This document shows, piece after piece, positions 48,176 through 60,000 of a stretch of DNA of 64,000 nucleotides. The stretch covers positions 57,151,547-57,215,546 of the forward strand of contig NC_092628.1 in NCBI RefSeq assembly GCF_039555335.1, read 5' to 3'. The notes under the pieces are model-generated. The model searched no databases and was not told where the DNA came from. It saw only the letters and a list, made by a program, of their open reading frames with translations. How positions within the stretch are numbered: position 1 is the first letter of the stretch; every line of letters starts with the position of its first letter. The translations under genes and the position numbers were made by a program. This stretch comes from Amphiura filiformis. Taxonomy: Eukaryota > Echinodermata > Ophiuroidea > Amphilepidida > Amphiuridae.

Positions 48176-48430
48176 ATCCAGGGCATAATGGGAAAGATAT
48201 GCTATTAAAGCATATAGTAAACATGGCGTAAAATATGTGCCCTCCTCTCTGTCCATGGTCATTAGCGCTAATCCGGCTTGAAATGGGGGGGGGGGAGAGG
48301 GCGCTAATCCGGCTTGAAATGGGGGTAGGGGGGAGACAATTGGCCCGAATTGTAAGAAAAGTGGGTGAAAATAACTAAAATGGGTGATTTGGGCAAAAGG
48401 TTGGGGGGGGGGCATGTCCCCCCTGGATTT
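48176..48430. mobile_element. Probable MITE with tandem GCGCTAATCCGG blocks
   Basis: AAATCCAGGG near the left and CCCTGGATTT near the right are inverted ends. Inside, a block GCGCTAATCCGGCTTGAAAT followed by a G run occurs twice in tandem (about 48265-48335). Confidence 0.5.
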
Positions 48431-48604
48431 GATGCCATGGTATTGCTTTTGAAAATTTTATGTAATCACTTCTAATAGTGACTTTAGTAATAGTTTACAC
48501 TTATAGCACATTCCCAGATTTTCCAAACAGTCATATTTATATGAATACACTTTGCACATAATAAGTTTCAATGCTATTATGATATCTTTTATATAGAGCG
48601 TAGC

Positions 48605-48848
48605 CCAGGGGTGTAGCCAGCTTTCCGGGGAGGAAGACATAAAAATTGGGGGGAAGACAAAAAATATTACCAGGTTGCATCATTTTGACAGTATGGTGGG
48701 ATATATACACATACAATTTTTTTAGAGACCATATTATGTCTTCGAGCTTCCAAAAAAGGCTTTATGGTGACAATGTGTAGGCATAGCATGCTCAAAATTG
48801 GTATTTGTCAGGGGCACTTTTCTTTCACTTTTTTGTGGGGGCACTCCA
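48605..48848. mobile_element. Truncated hAT-like MITE
   Basis: The left end AGGGGTGTAGCCAGCTTTCC and interior GGGGCACTTTTCTTTCACTT resemble the fuller copy at 49471-49891. The right end is missing and a tRNA-like sequence follows. Confidence 0.55.
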
Positions 48849-48930
48849 GCAAGCCACCACCTCCGAATTGAACCTGGGACCTGATCAGATAGTAGTATCC
48901 TAACCACTACACCACATTATGAACGTCCCC
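48848..48930 (-). ncRNA. tRNA-derived (SINE-like) sequence with boxes A and B
   Basis: On the minus strand GTGGTGTAGTGGTTAGGATA resembles a pol III box A (as in Glu/Asp tRNAs). About 35 nt on, AGGTTCAATTCGG fits box B. The stems do not make a clean cloverleaf, so a functional tRNA is unlikely. A SINE head or tRNA pseudogene is the better reading. Confidence 0.45.
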
Positions 48931-48972
48931 TCATTAACTTCCTTGGACCTTTGGATGTACTATTATAGGTAA

Positions 48973-49305
48973 GGCCATCTTAATTTAATAGTTCGTCTCA
49001 AAGCCCCCGCACATTAGTAAAATTGCCCGCTTTTTGCATGTTATTCAGTTTTTTACCGCTGTTTTATTTCCCACAAATCCGCCACACAAAAATCTCATGT
49101 CTGACGTCGCCAGATGTCAAAATACCCTAAATCGTAAATCTCAATAAAATTCTTCATCTTGACAACAGTGAAACCTCCTTGAGAGATGAAAAGGTGGTCT
49201 ATTCTTGTCAAAAGCTCGTCCCACAGATTTCTATAAAAACACATTCTGCATTAGGATTTTAACTTGGGGAAGGGCTTTGAGACGAACTATTGAAGTAAGA
49301 TGATC
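48973..49305. mobile_element. Harbinger-like MITE, TCTCAAAGCCC subgroup
   Basis: GGCCATCTTAATTTAATAGT continues TCGTCTCAAAGCCC. The right end GGGCTTTGAGACGAACTATT continues ...AAGATGATC. TAA on both sides (48970-48972 and 49306-49308). Confidence 0.8.
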
Positions 49306-49470
49306 TAATAAGATTTTACTATGATAAATTCAAATGACAACATTAATTTAATGTAAGCTATGCTACTCTGGGCAACATCCTACCCTACTATACCCATAAC
49401 ATCAGTGTAATTATAGCCGAAACCTATTTCACTAACCTTAAGCATATCCAAATCAAACCCCACCAAATAG

Positions 49471-49891
49471 CAGGGGCGTAGCCAGCTTTCTTGGTCAGGG
49501 GTGGCAAAATAAAATTTTGAGGGCACAGACCAAAAATAATTGCAACATACATTAACTGGTTCTGTTTTTAGAGAGACTGCACATGTCTTGGAGCTTCCAA
49601 AGAGGCTTTACTGGGACGAAAAATGTTTGTATTTTACACAATTTTCGCCCATGATTGGGATGAAAGAGGCTTAATTGTAGCAATGTGCGCTTGCAGCGCG
49701 CAAAAATTTTGTATTTTACACTATTTTGGCCCATGATCTGGTTGAATTCTGGTGAAAAATGTGCTTCTTGCCCCTTTTTCTTTTCCTTTGCCCTACAAAT
49801 TTTCTTTTCATGTTTTTTTGTCAGAGAGGCACTTTTTCTTTCATTTTTTGTCAGGGGCAGCACTCTGCTCCCCGTGCCGGCTACGCTACTG
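49471..49891. mobile_element. hAT-like MITE with 8-bp target duplication
   Basis: The ends CAGGGGCGTAGCCAGC and GCCGGCTACGCTACTG are imperfect inverted repeats. The flanks CCAAATAG and CCTAATAG agree at 7 of 8 positions. CAGNGGCGTAGCC-type ends and 8-bp duplications fit hAT elements. A 165-codon open frame running across it (50049-49552, minus) has no recognisable domain. Confidence 0.8.
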
Positions 49892-50608
49892 CCTAATAGT
49901 AGAATAGATAGCATAATGGGTATTTGCACTTTGTATGCTTTTAACATAGGGTCAAAATGAAGCAAAACACATGCCCCAAAAGAAAATACTCCCAAGGAAT
50001 TTACTTTTTGTACCAAATACCTTGAGTAAAAATTGCCCAAATAATACAATTAAAAAAAATGTGTATTGAATCTGGCTACAATCTGAACCACAAAATGGGT
50101 ACCATTGGTATAAAATCAGTACAAAATATGTGTGCCAATTCCAGACTCTTTGGACACATAGCCCTACACAAATCAAACTTGAAATTGATTACCATCAGAA
50201 ACGGCAAATCTAGTCCAGCATCAATCAACCATATAAATGTTTGAATAATTAACAAATGACCCATATTGCTTGATTGCCCACTATAAATTAACCATGTTTG
50301 CTTGACTCTCATGTTACTTAAAAATTAAAAGCTTAGTCTTGGAAACCAATGTACACATAGCCTGGACCAAATGGGTGGAAGAAAATTGACCTTTTATATA
50401 TACACCAGATTATAAATAATTGATTTAATTTACTTCGAAACTAAATTGAAAATGCACTACTCAATTGGCTGGTACAAATGAATAAAGTGAATTTGTTGAC
50501 CACTTCTTGGACTGAACAAATTTACATTTTAATGCAAAATATTTACATGTAGTATACGTCAGGGTACATAAAATTAATAAAACACAGGTTTTTTTTATAA
50601 CTCCATGT

Positions 50609-50871
50609 TATATGTGACACGATCTGGTTCATGGGGGCCAAAGGAGGCATTTTTGAAAATTGAGTTACTGTAATTATTACATTATTATACTTACAAATAG
50701 GCTATCATTTACTGTAAACGCCAAAGGTCTAGCATACTTGGTTTTAAGTTATGAAGTTTTTTGATGTCTATTTTCTTATGTATTTTATTGTTTTTTTACT
50801 CCATATTTTTACCTTTATCTCAGTTTCAAATTTGCCGCCTTTTGCCCCCATGGACCAGATCGTGTCACATA
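50609..50871. mobile_element. MITE of the TATGTGACACGATCTGG family, copy 1
   Basis: The left end ATATGTGACACGATCTGGTT and right end ACCAGATCGTGTCACATAT are complementary. Subterminal GGGGCCAAAGG and CCTTTTGCCCCC continue the match. A reverse-orientation copy lies in an EXO1 intron (60787-61053). Confidence 0.85.
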
Positions 50872-51129
50872 TGTGACCCATTACATCGAAACAGACCACT
50901 TCGCGGCTAGCTTCATTGGCAGATAACAATGAAAGAAAATGGAAAAATATAAAGAAAATAAAAAGAATTCTGAGCTTGTTTTGCCTCATAAAACATTTTT
51001 ACTGTACCTGATTTCAACAAGTAAGGTGTCATTTTCAAGCTAAAAAGCAGCAGATTATCCTAGTGTTTAAATCTCCATTTTCATTTCTGCCGCGAGGTGG
51101 TCTGTTTCGATGTGATGGGTCACATATAT
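50868..51129. mobile_element. Adjacent MITE sharing the CATATGTGAC end
   Basis: CATATGTGACCCATTACATC continues GAAACAGACCACTTCGCGGC. The right end GGTGGTCTGTTTCGATGTGA continues TGGGTCACATATATG. Its left end overlaps the right end of the preceding MITE. The two share only the outermost ~10 bp. Confidence 0.8.
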
Positions 51130-52134
51130 GAAAATGTACAAGAAAGTGTCAATTCATAAGACACATGTTTTAATTTTTTTTCATAATTAATCAACACAAT
51201 CTAATAAAGTCTGCATATAATCATTAACACAATGAAACAATTAAATTGATACTGCAGTATGATACCGCACTAACAAGAACCAAGCAACTTGGACATTCAA
51301 ACAAATTATGCAGTGTGAAATTGCTCAGCCTCTGTGTTCTACTCGAATGAAATTAGTGGCTGTTAGTGTGTTGTCCGCTGGTAAGAACCAGCACCGGTTG
51401 CGTTTTTTTCCCAATTTGGAGAGTATTACGTATTTTATCTTTTTATACACATTGCAACATTTCAAATCACGCCAATTTTCTTCCCGTCATGAATTTTAAT
51501 GATTTGATTGGTCACTATTTATTATTTTTGCTATTTTTAGCAAAAGACTACTGCATTCCATTGGACTCAGCTACCATGGCAACAATGACCACGTCGACTC
51601 ACCAATTATAGGTGTGGACAGTGTATAAAGCGCTTCAAAACGTTTTCATGACCTTTATCTTAACATTTGACCAAACCAAAACATATCACATGTTAAGAGC
51701 AGTTTAAAGATGACGCAATGACATTGGGCTGGCTATCTTGCAAGATCAACAGATAATAGATGGACAAAGAATGTCACAGAATGGAAGCCTTGGCTGGGCT
51801 CAAGACATCAAGGTAGCTTGGGGAGGCTTTTGACCTGTGCTTTTAATTATTATCTGTTCTAACTTGATGACACCTGTCACTTGCAAAAAGGTAATCGAGT
51901 GATTTTATAAGACGGGTGCCCTGTTCAATTATTACCAAATCAATGCTGTATTGATTGCAAATTCATTTGCTCTATAGCATTCACACCCACAAACCTCCTC
52001 TGACAGTGATTGGAATTTGTTCAGTGTGAGGTCATGAGGTGTCACAGTAGCAGGAACCTATTATAATTGGATTCAAAACAATATCATTCTAACAACTGAG
52101 GACTTTATTTTTGGGAGAGGTTTATATTACTGTA
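51130..52134. other. Intergenic, nothing recognised
   Basis: No supported feature. A few short open frames lack protein-like composition. Confidence 0.4.
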
Positions 52135-52353
52135 CTGACGCGAGTATAGTCCCACCCCGTTTTTGGGTGAACATTTTTCAAAATTGGGGGGTGGGACTAT
52201 ACTCGAATTTCAAAAAAAAATTTAAATTTTTTATAAATTTTTTTATTTTTTCGGTTTTGTAGTGTCCCTGGACCTAGACCTAAATGCTAGGGTCATTCAT
52301 GGTTGACCTAAAAAAAAAAATAAAAAAAATTTTTCAAGATGTTTTGTATTTTT

Positions 52354-52480
52354 AATATGAAAATTGATAATTTGTTTTCATGTCATACTCTATTAATGAT
52401 TTCAAAATGCATTGAATTTGAATGCATTTTGAAATCATTAATAGAGTATGACATGAATACAAATTATCAATTTTCATATT
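52354..52480. repeat. 127-bp near-perfect hairpin
   Basis: AATATGAAAATTGATAATTT...GATTTCAAAATGCATT is followed after a short GAATTTGA centre by its complement, ending AAATTATCAATTTTCATATT. The arms are about 60 bp with very few mismatches, which suggests recent origin or maintenance. Confidence 0.9.
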
Positions 52481-52485
52481 AACGC

Positions 52486-53597
52486 GGCTGTGTACTCTAG
52501 CCATTGTTTCTTTCTCAAAATTGAGTTTTTATGATATGTTTGTACCTTGTTATGTTTTTTATAAATACAAGGAATGAAAATCCAGATTTGTAAACTCCAA
52601 CTGCAATATTTTAAGGATTTTATTTCACTATTCCACTCGTGTTTGAAATTGAAAAGGAAAGAAAATCTTTGTTGTACCAGCAAGGTACACACACGCAACA
52701 ACTCATCGCGTTGCTATGTATCGCGCAATTTGTTAACGCACAAATACGCGACGCATACCTGACGCTTATCTGCATGCGTGGCGCATCTTATGGAAACACC
52801 ACGGAAGCACTGATTTCACAAAAACCTAGTGGTCAAATGGCTCCGTTTTAGCTGATAAAATGTGGGTTTTTTTAAGTTTTTTCCCCCGATTTAAATATCA
52901 TTAAGTTATGAAAGGTTTTCGCTCAAACTTCTCAAGGGGCTGTGGATTTACCCGATGTTCACGTAATATAAGTTACAAAACGAAAACTGTCGCATTCTCC
53001 TGTGAGATTCGATGAAAGTGCAAAATGTGACCACTTTAAACTTCAACGGCCATTATTTCAATGTTCATTTTCTCGGTAAAATGACGATTTAGGTACACGA
53101 TAACTCAATAAATACAGCATCTATAGGTAAGCAAATATGATCATCGTAAAAAGCATGATCGACTCAAGAAACGGTTTTCTCATTTTTTTATATTTTGGTC
53201 TATTTCCGATTTTGGGCATCATTTTGTGCAAATAGGCGTTTTTGAATTTTAAAAAGTTCATTTTGATGCCTTATATGGTCAATATCTCAAAAAATAAGGC
53301 CAATATCAAAAAAATAAAAAAAAACGTTTTTGGAATGGAGCCTCAAGATTGAGCTAAAAACAAAATAAAATATTTTGGAAAGAGTGTTTTTTTGTTATGG
53401 TGTACCTAACAAATATTGCCAAAAACTCACTTTTTTGTGATTTTCTTCAAAATTGTTGTTTTTACCCCAAATCTGTATTTATATTAAGTTTTATTGATGT
53501 CTTGCCTTCATAAAAATGTATACTTTTATATGTTTTCTTGCGAATAATTACAAAGTTATTGCACTTTCACTACATGCATGTCTGAGAGTACACAGCC
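52486..53597. mobile_element. Nested element with GGCTGTGTACTCT ends
   Basis: GGCTGTGTACTCT at the left and AGAGTACACAGCC at the right are perfect 13-bp inverted repeats bounding 1.1 kb. It sits wholly inside the 52135-53759 element. No target duplication was identified and no domain was recognised inside. Confidence 0.65.
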
Positions 53598-54086
53598 ACC
53601 TTTCTAGGTCAACCATGAATGATCCTAGCATTTAGGTCTAGGTCCTGGGACACTCCAAAGCCGAAAAAATAAAAAATTTAAAATTTTTTTTAATTTCTGA
53701 AATTTTTCGAAAATTTGGGGGTGGGACTTTACTCGAAGGTGGGACTATACTCGCGTCAGTATACTGGTACATCAGTTTAACATGAACACCCTACTTGGAT
53801 ACTTTATGTAATTACAACAAAAAAACTGGAAACTTGACACTTGTTTAATGCATGTGGTGATGAGTAGTCTACTCCATGAACCAAATTAACATTACTGGCT
53901 TCTCTGCCAATGTGGATCAAAATAATTTTTAAAAATGGCAATTAAATTTGTTAATGTTTACTTTTTCTGTTACAATTCAGAAAATAAAATAAAAGATTGA
54001 TAAAGCCCTATGAATGTTGCTTGTTTTGTTACACACCAGATCCCCCACTCCCTATCTGTAACAAAATCACAAATGGGTCAAATATA

Positions 54087-54879
54087 GGGTCCACAACTTA
54101 TAAGTTCCACCCTAAATACTTTTTAAAATAAATCAAAAAATATTTGACAAAATGCAAACCTGTAAAAAGGTATGGATAGCCGTATTTGTTTTACACATAT
54201 GGACAAATTATAGCATCACATGTTATTCAGGGCTGTCAACTTTTTGGAATTGCTTGGCGTGAGACAGAGGCGTACCGGGATTTGCCGACTCCAATGTTCA
54301 TTTTGTACCATGATTATTTGAGCCACGGCGCTCGGGAATGTGAAAAGAGGGGGGGTAGGAGCAACAAATTATTAATGACGATGCGTGAGATTTTACTCAT
54401 TTTCCAGCTTTTTGCGTGACAGTTACTACCTTGGCGTGAGATTATACTACCTCGGCGTGAGACCGTGAGAAAGTGACCCAATGCGTGAGACTCACAGCCA
54501 ATGCGAGTTGACAGCCCTGATGTCATTGCGTTCAGTCACAATGGTTCATTATGTAAAAAAAGAGACCGTTTTAAACAGTGTTAAAAGTTACATCTGAGTC
54601 CATAGGAGTCATCTCTCATAATACTGTAGGCCAGGTCTATTCATGTGTTTGTTAAAGAAAACCTGACTGCTATGGACTCGGGTGCCACTTTTAAAACGGT
54701 CTCTTTTCTTACACAATTGACCATTGTGACTGAACGCAATGACGTGTGACACTATAAATTGGTCCACATATGTAAAACAAATAGGGCTATACATATTTTT
54801 TTACAGTTTTTCATTTCGTAAAATATTTTTTGACTTATTCTAAAAAGTACTAGGGGGGAAACTTATAAGTTGTGGACCG
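54087..54879. mobile_element. Fold-back element interrupted by a hAT-like MITE
   Basis: The ends GGGTCCACAACTTATAAGTT and AACTTATAAGTTGTGGACC are complementary. The arms stay paired for about 250 bp on each side (for example CGTATTTGTTTTACACATAT, AAGAGACCGTTTT and their complements). The left arm carries an insertion at 54228-54519. The right arm is uninterrupted. Confidence 0.85.
54228..54519. mobile_element. hAT-like MITE nested in the fold-back arm
   Basis: The ends CAGGGCTGTCAACTTTTTGG and AGTTGACAGCCCTG are inverted. The flanking 8-mers ATGTTATT and ATGTCATT match at 7 of 8. The opposite arm shows a single copy (ACGTCATT in complement), i.e. the empty site. Confidence 0.88.
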
Positions 54880-57058
54880 TACATATGTACATTAACTAGT
54901 GCTGTCGTCGGCATCGTTTTTTAATGTCGACATAATTCGTATACCGACGTCGACATAAAAAAAATTATTTAAAAAAATGTAGTTGAAGTTTTACAAAATA
55001 ATTACTGTTATAGTTTTAGCGAGTTATATTTGTAAAATTTACAAACAAACATATAAGAATACTATTAACCCAAATACCATTCATCTTTATTCCTACTTTA
55101 TGAATACAGAACAACTCAAAAGACCCAGACTCCCTCCCCATCTGAAACAAAATCGGAAGTGAATCAAAATAACATCAATGTTTTTAGCGGGCATAGGAGA
55201 CACGTTATCGCCATTTCAAACTCCTCCCTCCCTAATGCAGCTTCGTTTATATGACATACTCAATCTTTTGGATTGTTCCTTAATTAGTTCCCCTTTAATT
55301 TCATTGTGAATTTCAATTGTTATGACTTAGCAGAAACAGAAATAGCAGCAATGTTATAAGGTTCTCTTATCAAATTCTTTATCCTTAAAAGTTCCTTATA
55401 AGTAGCAGAACAAAGAAAGTGTTTATCAGTCAGTTCCCAACCATACTCTGCTAGTAAAGGAAGATAATTTGACATCATTTTACCTTTAAAAGACCCAGTG
55501 GTACAAAGGTATATCCATCCGCTGCTTTAAAGCCTTAATGTACAATCTTTTTTCAGAATATACCTTTATTTTTTTCAAAACCTATTTTTTGGCATATTTG
55601 TAATACTTACACATGTTCCAACTTAAATCTATGAGCAAAACAGATACACTAATCCAACGAGCCAAGTGATGGTCAGAATTCATTCCACTATTACTGGGGC
55701 CATCCGCACCAAATTGGTGTTGTAACTGCCCAATTGGATGGAAAAGTGCTGCTTCAAAATCAATCTTATATTGTATTACATTGTAAACTTTCAGCATCCT
55801 TTTGGCACACACAGGTGATGGAACACAGTTAAAATTCCGCAAAGCCTGCATCATTTCACATTTCAGGTGGGATGGTCCACTTAATTCAATGGTTGCTAAT
55901 GAGGTACAGGAATGGGTGGAATTGGATTTGTCTGTAGAAAAAAAGACCTTGTTTTCCTGAAGCACTGTTGGAAAAGATCAAAAACTACCGACCATGCTGA
56001 TTTTGGTCTAGTTTTGAGTGCAAAAGTGCCAAAATGGACTTAAAAATAGTTCACATTTAAATGCAAGCAGACTTTGTCTGTAAAAGGGCTATATTATTAT
56101 ATCAAATTATCCTACCTATTGTGCACCATGGTTGCTGTGTGTTCGAATGAGTGATCTTACTTTTGCATACACTTTTACAGGGAATATAATGTACATTGAA
56201 TGGACTCATATACATCACAAGCAATCATGCACACAGCAGCTAATAGAGATACACCTTTCTGCTGCTGACCCATGCTGTCCTACTTTCCATCACAATAAAA
56301 TTATGGGGTAATTATTGACCTACATCTTACTCTCTGGTATTGTTATTCATTACAATATCAAGGTATGAATGTTGATGAATCCATCAAGATTTTATGTTAA
56401 CTTCTATAAAAGATATTCTTACTGGCGCAGGCTTCTACTAATAGGTCCACTGATTCCACTTGAGTAAGAGAGAAGTTGTCAGGTATCACCGTATCAGATA
56501 TCACCTGAGTTGATAACACAACACCTCTCTCACTCAAGTCGAACAAGTGGGCATATCAAATAAATAGATCATGAACAAGTGCTGGTTTCTATAATATTTA
56601 GCACACAGGGCTGCATCTACCCTCTTGTGTACAACTTGTTACAAAATTCAGCCTCAATATGTTATGGGATAAATCCATCAAACCAACTGTAGTCTGTATA
56701 CCTTTCTCGAGTCAGTAATTTAGATATTTTTTTTATTGTATCTCTATTTAATATGTAAATATGTAAAGTATACATTTTCAGAAAGGAAATGATGCAAGTG
56801 GCATAACAGGTTCCTGATAATCTCAAAATTTGACTTTACTGACTTGAGGAAGGTAAACGGACTACGTTTCCGTCCCCGTTTTGTGAGAAACAATATAAAA
56901 ATAGGTATAAAATAACTGTAAGGAAAAGATAACTTCCTTGGATGTCCGACTATTATTACTACTCCTTGATGTCATTCTCATGTCATTTATCTGTTCTTAA
57001 TATGGTTCTTGCCTTCTCCTGTAGTTGTGTTTAAATAATAATTATTACCAGTAGAATG
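54880..57058. other. EXO1 3' flank, mostly featureless
   Basis: A minus-strand open frame at 55965-55582 (127 codons) contains ALRNFNCVPSPVCAKRMLKV and QHQFGADGPSNSGMNSDHH. I recognise no family and do not call it a gene. A hairpin (CCACTTGAGTAAGAGAGA / TCTCTCACTCAAGT) spans about 56456-56550. A minus-strand AATAAA near 56733-56738 could serve as the EXO1 poly(A) signal. Confidence 0.35.
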
Positions 57059-60000
57059 TCAGGAGAAGATGACTCTTTGTACTTTCTTGATGTCCTTCTT
57101 GGCCACAAGACTGTCACCCTCTGGAGTTTCATCTTGCATGATATTAGTCTTGACAGGTGACATTGGACCGTCACTTGAGTTAGCTTTCTTCTCAGCTCTG
57201 AAAGACAAATTATCAGTGCAATTTAAAACAGATTAGATCAAGCAATTGACGACATCAGTGTAGCTCATTTTCATTATGGTACAGTGAGTCACATTAGCCA
57301 TTTCGAGATATGGCATACACAATAGGAGGGCAGTCTTCAATATGGGTAAAACCCGGCAAATTCAAAAGACTTTAACCCATTTCGTGCAGCGCCATCTTAT
57401 TGTGTCCGCCATATCTCAAAAAAGGTTAATTGAGAGCATTTATATAGAATAGGTTGAGTCTCCCAACTGACAGAACTTCTTTATCAAACTCCCTGGCGAA
57501 GGGAAAGTGCATTTACTAAGTTACACTTGTCTTCTGCATGTGTGGCTTTCCCTCTCTGTGTGATGTCAGCCCAATCAAGAGAATTACAATGATAGAATAA
57601 TATCCACTTTTAACACATTGGGTACCATATGATTGTTGGGATTTTGTAAAACCAGGGCACATCTCTCCTCAGGTAAACCCCCAGATTGTGTAAAAGTGCC
57701 ATACTTGGTGCTGTCATACAAGGGTACATTTTCTCTCCAATCAGAAAAAAACCCCAGCAAATTCAGTCCATGTGTCCCAAGAAAAATTCTAATAAAATTA
57801 TTAATTCAAACAAAATCCTGAAAACTTGAATCTCTGGGTATAAACTTACTCTTTCTTATCCTGTGTTTTCTTCATGAAATTAAACAGAGTAGTTTGCCTT
57901 CCTGCATTTTCATTTGTCTTTTTACTGGTTGGTTTATTTCTCTTCTTTGACAGACCAGATGGTTTGCAGGCTCCTTGCAGCTTACTGGAACCTAGAAAAT
58001 ACAACACACAATTACAATCAATATGGACATTTATACGTACATTTTAATCAATCTAAAATGCATATAATTCAGATGAAGATTTGGATATAGCATGCCATAT
58101 TTTCAAATGGCCTGGATATTTTTTGGATACAGTGCCACATGTAATGGCAGATCCAGTGGGAGAATATTTTCCATAAATTAAGAAAAACAATTGTTTCAAT
58201 TTCTATAAAACTCCTAAAATAGGAAATACATTTTCTTGACTTTAATTTTTAAATGAATAGTCATAATTGATTTGACATAATTGATTTTCTGTAAGGAATG
58301 TATTTTCAGAGATAGCTACTAAAAATTGATTTCCCAATACTGTAATATACCACGAGTAATGTGAATGTACACATTATACTTACTTGGAGTTTTCTTGAGT
58401 AGCACCTTTTTTTCTTGGGCCTGAAAGAAACCAGAAATAACTAATAAATTTGGTACTTTTTTGTCATGCAATATGTTTATTATTATAGGTTCATAATGTC
58501 ATTACATAATTCCATCTAAACCATAAAACTTGTTTGTGAGTTATGTGGCTTTTGGTAGCCTTAGGACATATCTTTGGTACTGAATGATGATTTGACAGTG
58601 TTTCATTTTTTAAAGTATAGTCAGCAGTTGCAAATATTGGGTATATTAGCCTTAAAAAACGAAAATACCCCTCCCAGGTCTAAAGCTTCCATTTTTTATT
58701 ACCCAGTACTTACAAAATATATTGTGAAAAGCTGGCCTGTAATTGAACAAACACCCTTGCCTTGTGTATCAAACAAGAATTAAAAGCTGATTAACTGTTT
58801 TCACATCAGCTATGTAATGTAGGACTGTAGGTCCACTGAGTGGTAATTCTCTACTTGGAAAAAGTGTTGTTTACCAGTTTTAAATTATCTTTGATGTTCA
58901 CTACCATGTCTGAATAATTATAGGTTCATTTCCCAGGAACATACAAATTATCTTTATCCAAGAGGCAATAATTCCAGTCCAAATGGCAATATTTCTTTAC
59001 AGCATGGTTCCACATTTCTTTTCCAGGTAAGTCTAGTTTACTACCAAACCAGATAAATCTTGGTTCATTCACTTTTTAAACATAGTTGCTTACAGGAAAA
59101 TCAACTGAACTATGCAAATTCATTTAATTCCCAATAATCTATCACCTTGTTATTCCTCTTCTGTTCAGCTCTTATACTATCGTCATCAGTCAAATCAATA
59201 TAGTCCACACCTTTCTTCTCCTCCCCTTCTGAGTTAGTAGTGGTATCACTTGCATCACCAGAACTTTTCTCATCCATTTCATCACTTGTTCTACCTTTAC
59301 TGAAATATGATGATGACGTCCCAACAATACTTGTTTTGCCTTTGGCCTTTGCTGTTACCACAGAGGTTGAATAAAACTGACTTAATGTTTTTTTCTTTGT
59401 ACTTGAGAATAGATTTTGAGCACCAGAATACGTCTGTGACTTTTCATTTTTTTGGCTGCTGTCTTCAACATCTGGAATGGATGGCAGATTTGGAATAGAT
59501 TGTGAGCTTGTTCTGTTGTCTTCATTACAGTTCTCTTGGTTCGATTTATCTACATGACTATCCAGATCACCAAGTGAAGGTAGTTTTGGCGTGCTTAGAC
59601 TCTTTTGTTGCAACACTTTCTCAGTCCCACTTTGGCTTTGATTAGCAAGGTCTTCACAAAAATCTTCCAATGAAGGATCAAGTGGACTTTGGTCTTGTGA
59701 GTCAATTTGAGAATTTTGTGGTGTACAAAATCTTGAAATACCAAACTGGCTATAAGATATAGCATCTGCATCCATGCTATACAGATCACTGGTTTGTGAC
59801 ATAGAAACAGAGTTGCTGTATTGAGATTCCCCTTCTTGAGAATCTCCATCTTTGTTGAAAGACAACTGATCAGAAAAGTCACTGATTTGAGAATACTGTT
59901 GGCTGTTCAATTTATCACTTTCTTCAGTCTCTTCACTTTCTTGTGTCCTTGATTGCTCATTTGTTCCCTCGTTAGAACTCTCATCTCTTTTCAGCTTTAA

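Larger units (their letters stand above)
52135..53759. mobile_element. 1.6-kb element with ~190-bp inverted ends and nested insertions
   Basis: It starts CTGACGCGAGTATAGTCCCA and ends TGGGACTATACTCGCGTCAG. The arms continue through CCTAGACCTAAATGCTAG and GGTCATTCATGGTTGACC and their complements. TA lies directly outside both ends (52133-52134, 53760-53761). Between the arms lie a 127-bp hairpin (52354-52480) and another inverted-end element (52486-53597). No transposase reading is visible. Confidence 0.85.

Noticed and set aside
49552-50049. 165-codon minus-strand frame
   Set aside because: It overlaps the hAT-like MITE, and the matching terminal repeats explain the region. No domain or protein-like pattern is seen.
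55582-55965. 127-codon minus-strand frame downstream of EXO1
   Set aside because: No family recognised, no splice partner or start context. A frame this long is expected by chance somewhere in 64 kb.
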